A stretch of 64,000 nt of DNA from contig NZ_CP007145.1 in NCBI RefSeq assembly GCF_000576555.1, positions 3,804,501 through 3,868,500 of the forward strand, read 5' to 3'. This document shows positions 59,046 to 64,000 of the stretch, one piece after another. How positions within the stretch are numbered: position 1 is the stretch's first letter; each line of letters starts with the position of its first letter. The position numbers and the translations under genes were made by a program. Origin of the DNA: Hymenobacter swuensis DY53 (GTDB lineage: Bacteria > Bacteroidota > Bacteroidia > Cytophagales > Hymenobacteraceae). The notes under the pieces were generated by a model. The model saw only the letters and a program-made list of their open reading frames with translations. It was not told the DNA's origin and made no database searches.

Positions 59046-60119
59046 ATGACCAAGACGTATATACTCTTCATTGGCCTGCTGCTGACCTCGGCCGCCGCTC
59101 AGGCCCAGGTGGATACAGTACGGGCCTCCACCCTGCCCCCAGCCCAGCAGGCCGAAAAGCTCTACAACAGCGGCGTGGCCAAATTCAACCAGAAAAGCTA
59201 TCGGGCCGCCCTGCAGGATTTTGATAAAGCCCTAGCCGCCAAACCTGATTTCGCCAAGGCCTACTACAACCGCGCCGCCGTCCGCTACGAGCTGAAAGAG
59301 TACCCCACGGCCGTGCAGGACTACGATCAGGCCATCAAGTTTGACCCCAACACGTTTACCTCCTACTTCGGGCGGGCCCAGGCTCGGGAGGCCCTGAAGC
59401 AGCCCACCGAAGCAGAGCAGGACTACGGCAAAGCCGCCGAACTGAAGGCTGATTACGCCCCGGCTTGGTACTACCGTGGGGCGCTGCGCTTCGAAAAAGC
59501 CGATTACCAAGCGGCCAAGTCTGATTTTGATGCCGCCATTAAGGCCGACCCTGCCTATGCCTACGCTTGGCACGACCGGGGCAGCGCCCAACGCCAGCTG
59601 GGTAACCTGCCGGCCGCCATTCAGGACTACACCCAGGCCCTGAAGCTGCAACCCGAGCTGCTGCCGGCGTTGCTGAATCGCGCCGCCACCCGCCGCCGCG
59701 CCGGCGACCTGAAAGGTGCCCTCCAAGACTACAACGACTACCTACGCCAGAAGCAGGACAATGCGTTGGCCTACACCAACCGGGGAGCAGCCCGCTACGA
59801 GCAGGCCGATTACAAAGGCGCCGTGGACGACCTCACTAAAGCCATTGAGCTGGACGGACAGTACGCCTTTGCTTGGAACAACCGCGCCGCCGCCTACCTC
59901 AAGCTGGAAGACTATAAAAAAGCCGAATCCGACGCCAGCAAGGCCATCAGCCTGAACGCGCAGTACGCCGAGGCCTACCTCAACCGGGGCCACGCCCGCG
60001 AAATGCTGCGCAACCCTGATGCCGCCTGCCAGGACTGGCGCAAAGCCGCCGAGCTGGGCCTGGAAGCCGGCAACACCCATGCCGCCAACTCCGGCTGCGG
60101 CGCGGCAGAAAAGGAGTAA
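59046..60119 (+). CDS. Periplasmic TPR-repeat protein, 357 aa
   Basis: Signal peptide (MTKTYILFIGLLLTSAAAQA) followed by about eight or nine tetratricopeptide repeats of 34 residues (AKFNQKSYRAALQDFDKALA, FAKAYYNRAAVRYELKEYPT, YAYAWHDRGSAQRQLGNLPA, and on). The repeats share the A/N-x-R-G/A-x-A signature and form a protein-binding superhelix. No catalytic domain is visible. It precedes the OmpA-like gene, separated by a palindrome, and could be part of an envelope assembly. Confidence 0.88.
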   Translation: MTKTYILFIGLLLTSAAAQAQVDTVRASTLPPAQQAEKLYNSGVAKFNQKSYRAALQDFDKALAAKPDFAKAYYNRAAVRYELKEYPTAVQDYDQAIKFDPNTFTSYFGRAQAREALKQPTEAEQDYGKAAELKADYAPAWYYRGALRFEKADYQAAKSDFDAAIKADPAYAYAWHDRGSAQRQLGNLPAAIQDYTQALKLQPELLPALLNRAATRRRAGDLKGALQDYNDYLRQKQDNALAYTNRGAARYEQADYKGAVDDLTKAIELDGQYAFAWNNRAAAYLKLEDYKKAESDASKAISLNAQYAEAYLNRGHAREMLRNPDAACQDWRKAAELGLEAGNTHAANSGCGAAEKE

Positions 60120-60146
60120 TCTACCTCCTGTTGAAATCAGAACGTT

Positions 60147-60238
60147 ATGCAGAGGCGCCGCCGAAGCATCTCGCTCGTGAGTAATCAGATTACGAACACA
60201 CCCTCAGCACGCGATATGCTTCGGCGGCGCCTCTGCAT
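60147..60238. repeat. 23-bp perfect inverted repeat between TPR and OmpA genes
   Basis: ATGCAGAGGCGCCGCCGAAGCAT-type arms (60147-60169 and 60216-60238; 23 bp, exact) enclose a 46-nt loop with further partial pairing. The outer AACGTTATGCAGAG is a degenerate form of the AACGTCATTCCGAG end of the 13522 element. Confidence 0.8.
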
Positions 60239-60263
60239 GACGACCTACTACGACTTCCTTTCT

Positions 60264-62306
60264 ATGTACAAATACCTACTTGCCCTGTTGCTCCTGAGTG
60301 CTCCGGCTACCCTGCTGGCCCAGGACGTAGAGTTCAGCAAAGACCGGTTCGGTAACGATAAGGACGGGCTAAAAGCGGCCCTCAAGGAAATCAAGCTCGG
60401 CGACGAATCCTACGACCTGGACCCGCCCCGCTACGAACAGGCGCTGCCCCACTACCTGGCGGCCCAGAAGTTCAACCCCAATAACGCCCAGCTCAACTTC
60501 AAAATCGGGGAGAGCTATCTGCATTCCGGCTTCAAGCCCCGGGCCCTGGAGTACCTGCAGAAAGCCTACCAGCTCAACCCCGACGTGGACCCGCGCATTC
60601 ATTACGCACTGGGCCGGGGCCTGCACCTGAACGGGAAGTGGGATGAGGCCATTGCCGAGTACAAGCGCGCCACGCCCGCTACCGGCACCAAAAATACGGC
60701 CGCCTTCACCCAGGACATCCAGAAGAAGATTCGGGAGTGTGAGAACGGCCGCAAGCTGGCCGCCAAACCTAACCGCGTGTTCATCGACAACGCCGGTCCC
60801 GGTGTGAATTCGCCCTACCCTGAGTATGGCCCGGTGATTACCGCTGACGAATCGGTTATCCTGTTTACCTCGCGCCGGCCGGGCTCTACGGGCGACCAGA
60901 AAGACCCCGAAACCGGGGGCTTCATGGAGGATATTTACACCAGCACCCGCACGACCAAGGGCAGCTGGGTGGACGCCCGCAACCTGGGCGAAGGCGTGAA
61001 TACCGAAGGCCACGACGCCACCGTGGGCCTCTCCCCCGACGGCCAGCGCCTGCTGGTGTACATGGAAGACAATGGCGGCGACCTGCACGAGGCCAACCTG
61101 CGCGGAGCAGAATGGCGCAAGCCCCAGAAACTAGGCTCCCGCATCAACACTAGGTCCCACGAGTCGTCGGCGGCCTACACACCGGATGGACGCAGCCTGT
61201 ACTTTGTGACTGATAAAGAAGGCGGCCTGGGCCAGCGCGACATCTATAAAGTGGAGATGGAAGGCCGCGGGCCGGCTCAGAACCTGGGCTCCGTTATCAA
61301 TACACAGTACGGCGAAGAAGGCGTATTTCTGCATCCCGACGGTAAGACGATGTACTTCTCCTCGGAGGGTCATAACTCCATGGGCGGGTACGACATCTTC
61401 AAATCGGTGTACGAGAACGGCAAGTGGAGTCAGCCCGAAAACCTGGGCTGGCCCATCAATACTCCCGACGACGACGTGTTCTTCGTGATATCCGCCTCGG
61501 GCCGGCACGGCTACTATTCCTCGTTCCGCGACGACGGGCTCGGCTCCAAGGACATCTACCAAATTACCTTCCTGGGCCCCGAAAAGCCGCCCGTACTCAG
61601 CCAGGAAGACCAGCTGCTGGCCTCCCGCGTGCAGCCGGTAAAGGAAACCCTGCTGGCCCCGCCGGTAGCCATTGTGGCTGCCCAGGTGACCATTCTGAAG
61701 GGTATCGTGACGGATGAGGCCAGCAAGCAGCCCATTGAGGCCACCATTGATGTGGTAGACAACTCGCTCAACCAGACCATTGCCTCCTTCCAGAGCAATG
61801 AGCAGTCGGGCCGCTATTTGGTGTCGTTGCCCTCGGGCGTGAACTACGGTATTGTGGTGCGCAAGGACGGCTACCTGTTCCACTCCGAAAACTTCGATTT
61901 GCCAGCCAAAGCAGCCTATTCGGAAGTGGTGAAGGACATTGCCCTCAAGAAGCTGGACGTGGGCGTGAAGGTGGTGCTCAACAACATCTTCTTCGACTTC
62001 GATAAGGCCACACTGCGCAAGGAAAGCACCAACGAGCTGGAGCGCCTGCAGAAGCTGCTGGTAGAAACGCCCGCGCTGCGCCTCGAAATTTCGGGCCACA
62101 CCGATAACGTGGGCAAGGCCGAATACAACAAGGACCTCTCGCAGCGCCGCGCCAAAGCCGTGGTGGATTACCTCGTGGCCAAAGGCATCGACAAGAGCCG
62201 CCTGACCTTCGCCGGCTACGGCGACACCCAGCCAGTGGCCTCCAACGCCTCCAAAACCGGCCGGCAACTGAACCGGCGGACGGAGTTTAAGGTAACGGGT
62301 AAGTAG
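60264..62306 (+). CDS. OmpA-family envelope protein with TPR and PD40 repeats, 680 aa
   Basis: Start at ATG 60264 (MYKYLLALLLLSAPATLLAQ). N-terminal TPR helices (about residues 40-150) are followed by WD40-like PD40 beta-propeller motifs (DESVILFTSRRPGSTGDQKD, TPDGRSLYFVTDKEGGLGQR, LHPDGKTMYFSSEGHNSMGG), a carboxypeptidase-regulatory-like domain (about 515-570) and a C-terminal OmpA peptidoglycan-binding domain (NIFFDFDKATL, EISGHTDNVGKAEYNKDLSQ, RRAKAVVDYL, FAGYGDTQPV). The layout matches Bacteroidota PorE-type T9SS-associated outer-membrane proteins, though PorE identity is not established. It links the outer membrane to peptidoglycan. Confidence 0.9.
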   Translation: MYKYLLALLLLSAPATLLAQDVEFSKDRFGNDKDGLKAALKEIKLGDESYDLDPPRYEQALPHYLAAQKFNPNNAQLNFKIGESYLHSGFKPRALEYLQKAYQLNPDVDPRIHYALGRGLHLNGKWDEAIAEYKRATPATGTKNTAAFTQDIQKKIRECENGRKLAAKPNRVFIDNAGPGVNSPYPEYGPVITADESVILFTSRRPGSTGDQKDPETGGFMEDIYTSTRTTKGSWVDARNLGEGVNTEGHDATVGLSPDGQRLLVYMEDNGGDLHEANLRGAEWRKPQKLGSRINTRSHESSAAYTPDGRSLYFVTDKEGGLGQRDIYKVEMEGRGPAQNLGSVINTQYGEEGVFLHPDGKTMYFSSEGHNSMGGYDIFKSVYENGKWSQPENLGWPINTPDDDVFFVISASGRHGYYSSFRDDGLGSKDIYQITFLGPEKPPVLSQEDQLLASRVQPVKETLLAPPVAIVAAQVTILKGIVTDEASKQPIEATIDVVDNSLNQTIASFQSNEQSGRYLVSLPSGVNYGIVVRKDGYLFHSENFDLPAKAAYSEVVKDIALKKLDVGVKVVLNNIFFDFDKATLRKESTNELERLQKLLVETPALRLEISGHTDNVGKAEYNKDLSQRRAKAVVDYLVAKGIDKSRLTFAGYGDTQPVASNASKTGRQLNRRTEFKVTGK

Positions 62307-62373
62307 ATTTATTCTCACAATCAGCCTGTTAACCTACTTAAAAACAGCATATCACTTTGCTTACACCTTTTTC

Positions 62374-63447
62374 ATGCTCCCTGCTTCGTTAGTTAGATTT
62401 TCACTTGGGATATGTGTTACCGGGCTCTTTAGCGCCTGTGGAAAAGACCAGGAGCCCGAAAAGCCATTAGTGTATACTACCGTAAAAACCTTGGCCGGTA
62501 ACGGTATCGACGGGTTTGCGAATGGCCTTGGCACAATAGCCCAGTTTAACGGACCAGAAGGGGCGGCGGTAGATAACCAGGGCAACGTGTATGTGGCTGA
62601 TACCGGCAATAACTGTATCCGAAAAATCACTCCGACTGGAGAAGTAACTACGCTGGCAGGTGGCAGTGCTGAAGGGTTTGTAAACGGCCCGGCGGCTTCG
62701 GCCCGGTTCTATGGCCCCATTGATGTGGCCCTTGATGGCGGCGGCAATCTGCTTGTGGCCGATTACGCTAACCATTGCATCCGAAAGATTACGCCAGCAG
62801 GCGTAGTAAGCACGTTTGCTGGTACTGGGGTAGCAGGCTATACCGATGGCAACGCCAGCAAAGCTCAATTCAACGGGCCAAGTGGTCTAACCGTGGATGA
62901 GCAGGGTACTGTGTACGTAGCCGACGGCGAAAATTACTGCATCCGGAAGATTACGGCTGCGGGTATAGTTAGCACGTTGGCTGGCAATGGCACACGTGGG
63001 TTTGCAGATGGTCCGGGTAGTACGGCTCAGTTCAGAGGACCAGAAGGGTTGGTACTAGACCGTAAAGGCACTCTCTATGTAGCTGACTTTGCAGGCTACC
63101 GTATTCGCAAAGTTACTACCAATGGAACCGTTAGCACGGTAGCGGGCACCGGCATCCGTGGTTACGCCGATGGAGCCGGCAACACCGCACAATTTGCCGC
63201 GCCTACCGGCGTGACTTTCGATTCTCAGGGCAACTTGTATGTAGCTGATACAGGCAATAATTGCGTGCGCAAAATCACGCCCGCCGGCGAAGTTTCCACG
63301 GTGGCCGGCACTCGAACCATGGGCTTTGCTGATGGGACGGTAGATAAGGCTCAATTTATCAATCCATCCGGGCTGACCATTGATACTAAAGGGACCTTAT
63401 ATTTAACAGAATACGGTCACCGGATTCGCACTATTACGCCGGAGTAA
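62374..63447 (+). CDS. NHL-repeat beta-propeller lipoprotein, 357 aa
   Basis: A lipoprotein signal (MLPASLVRFSLGICVTGLFS, then AC). Six to seven NHL repeats follow, each with the pattern F-x-G-P-x-G-[LV]-x-V-D-x-x-G-x-[LV]-Y-V-A-D-x-x-[NG]-x-x-I-R-K-[IV]-T, alternating with TLAGNG/TFAGTG segments (V-S-T-[VL]-A-G). They form a beta-propeller that binds carbohydrate or protein. The C-terminal repeat ends LYLTEYGHRIRTIT. Probably anchored in the outer membrane. Internal DNA repeats are visible (about 165-bp spacing). Confidence 0.9.
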   Translation: MLPASLVRFSLGICVTGLFSACGKDQEPEKPLVYTTVKTLAGNGIDGFANGLGTIAQFNGPEGAAVDNQGNVYVADTGNNCIRKITPTGEVTTLAGGSAEGFVNGPAASARFYGPIDVALDGGGNLLVADYANHCIRKITPAGVVSTFAGTGVAGYTDGNASKAQFNGPSGLTVDEQGTVYVADGENYCIRKITAAGIVSTLAGNGTRGFADGPGSTAQFRGPEGLVLDRKGTLYVADFAGYRIRKVTTNGTVSTVAGTGIRGYADGAGNTAQFAAPTGVTFDSQGNLYVADTGNNCVRKITPAGEVSTVAGTRTMGFADGTVDKAQFINPSGLTIDTKGTLYLTEYGHRIRTITPE

Positions 63448-63587
63448 GCAGCGCGTTTGGCGGTTATGCTAACAGGAATGCCTACGCATTCTTCTCGTCA
63501 TGCCTTCGTATTCACTTTAGCGAGGAAGTAACGGGATTGGGCGTAAGCCGAAGCGGCTTCTTTATATCAGCCCGTATCTTGTCCGCT

Positions 63588-64000
63588 GTGATACGCTGCC
63601 TGCTACTTTTCCTGTGTCTGCTTGCGCACCTCAGCCCCGCCCAGCCCCTGCCCCAGCGGCAGTTTCTAAAGCAGTTCGGAGCCGCCGAGGGCCTACCGCA
63701 GCCGTTTATCTACGCTCTGGCCCAGGATAAAGCCGGCTACCTCTGGATTGGCACCGCCGAGGGCTTAGTGCGGTTTGACGGGACGGAGTTCGTCACGTTT
63801 ACTACCAAAGACGGGCTTGCCGAGGACTTCGTGACTCAGCTATCCGTGCATCCGCGCACCGGCCAGTTGTGGGTGGGGCATTATCAGGGCGGCATATCCC
63901 GGTTAAATGGGCAACGGTTCTGGCAAGTAACGGCAGCAGCTAAAGCCGTTCCATTGCGCCCACACAACGGCATCATGCCGCCCGACACTGCATTCCGAGA
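63588..64000 (+). CDS. Two-component-regulator-propeller sensor protein (partial, runs off right edge)
   Basis: GTG start at 63588 with a signal peptide (MIRCLLLFLCLLAHLSPAQP). The frame stays open to the end of the window (137 codons). Two regulator-propeller repeats are seen: FIYALAQDKAGYLWIGTAEG, LVRFDGTEFVTFTTKDGL, and LSVHPRTGQLWVGHYQGGIS. These periplasmic propellers usually precede a Y_Y_Y domain, a histidine kinase, an adenylate cyclase or a LytTR output domain, which would lie beyond the window. Confidence 0.85.
   Translation, partial: MIRCLLLFLCLLAHLSPAQPLPQRQFLKQFGAAEGLPQPFIYALAQDKAGYLWIGTAEGLVRFDGTEFVTFTTKDGLAEDFVTQLSVHPRTGQLWVGHYQGGISRLNGQRFWQVTAAAKAVPLRPHNGIMPPDTAFR

Noticed and set aside
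60369..62318. Long leftward frames under the OmpA-family gene
   Set aside because: Shadows of a gene with clear TPR, PD40 and OmpA motifs.

Overview
The window is a chromosomal segment of a GC-rich member of the Bacteroidota, most likely Hymenobacter or a close relative. This is inferred from gliding/type IX secretion hallmarks (GldH, T9SS C-terminal sorting domains, a GWxTD protein, a DUF2723 protein), from promoter -7 boxes of the form TAnnTTTG, from weak Shine-Dalgarno signals, and from the order lutC / ftsH / rsfS / birA. No tRNA, rRNA or CRISPR array was recognised.

Region 1 (1-8230) is the right end of an integrated temperate phage or phage-like element whose left end lies outside the window. 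A leftward early operon (4370 to 1) carries small DNA-binding proteins, a recombination-like protein, a protein with four SANT/Myb-like repeats, an unknown protein, and a winged-helix replication initiator whose coding sequence contains eight iterons. A divergent control region separates this operon from an S24 (CI/LexA-like) repressor. Between repressor and tyrosine integrase sits a strikingly AT-rich two-gene module (a 290-residue cytosolic protein plus a multi-pass membrane protein), in the position usually held by lysogenic-conversion or defence cargo.

Region 2 (8230-11400) is a graveyard: a small lipoprotein gene, a serine-recombinase pseudogene that has lost its catalytic serine, a SpoIIAA-like orphan, and a decayed IS3-family element that abuts the last ~55 codons of a heavy-metal RND efflux pump.

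Region 3 (11400-17760) is an arsenic-resistance cluster on the + strand: a small leader gene, ArsR, a DUF6428 protein, a metallophosphoesterase, an ACR3 arsenite exporter and an ArsO-like flavin monooxygenase. A thioredoxin-reductase-like ferredoxin-NADP reductase and a 2Fe-2S ferredoxin follow.

Region 4 (17760-64000) is core chromosome. It includes a 2093-residue alpha-2-macroglobulin, a DinB-like protein, a helix-hairpin-helix protein with a frameshift, a disordered protein, CspA, the ricT-gldH pair, an M57 metallopeptidase, a T9SS subtilase, a zinc dehydrogenase, the overlapping chain lutC / lpxH / beta-propeller, ftsH, rsfS / birA, a DUF2723 glycosyltransferase, GWxTD / rlmB, manC, kdsD / recQ, a GNAT acetyltransferase, a bacilliredoxin, TPR and OmpA envelope proteins, an NHL-repeat lipoprotein and the start of a sensor propeller. 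Gene ends in regions 3 and 4 are marked by unusually long, often perfect palindromes (up to 88 bp), several of which share sequence and look like dispersed repeats.
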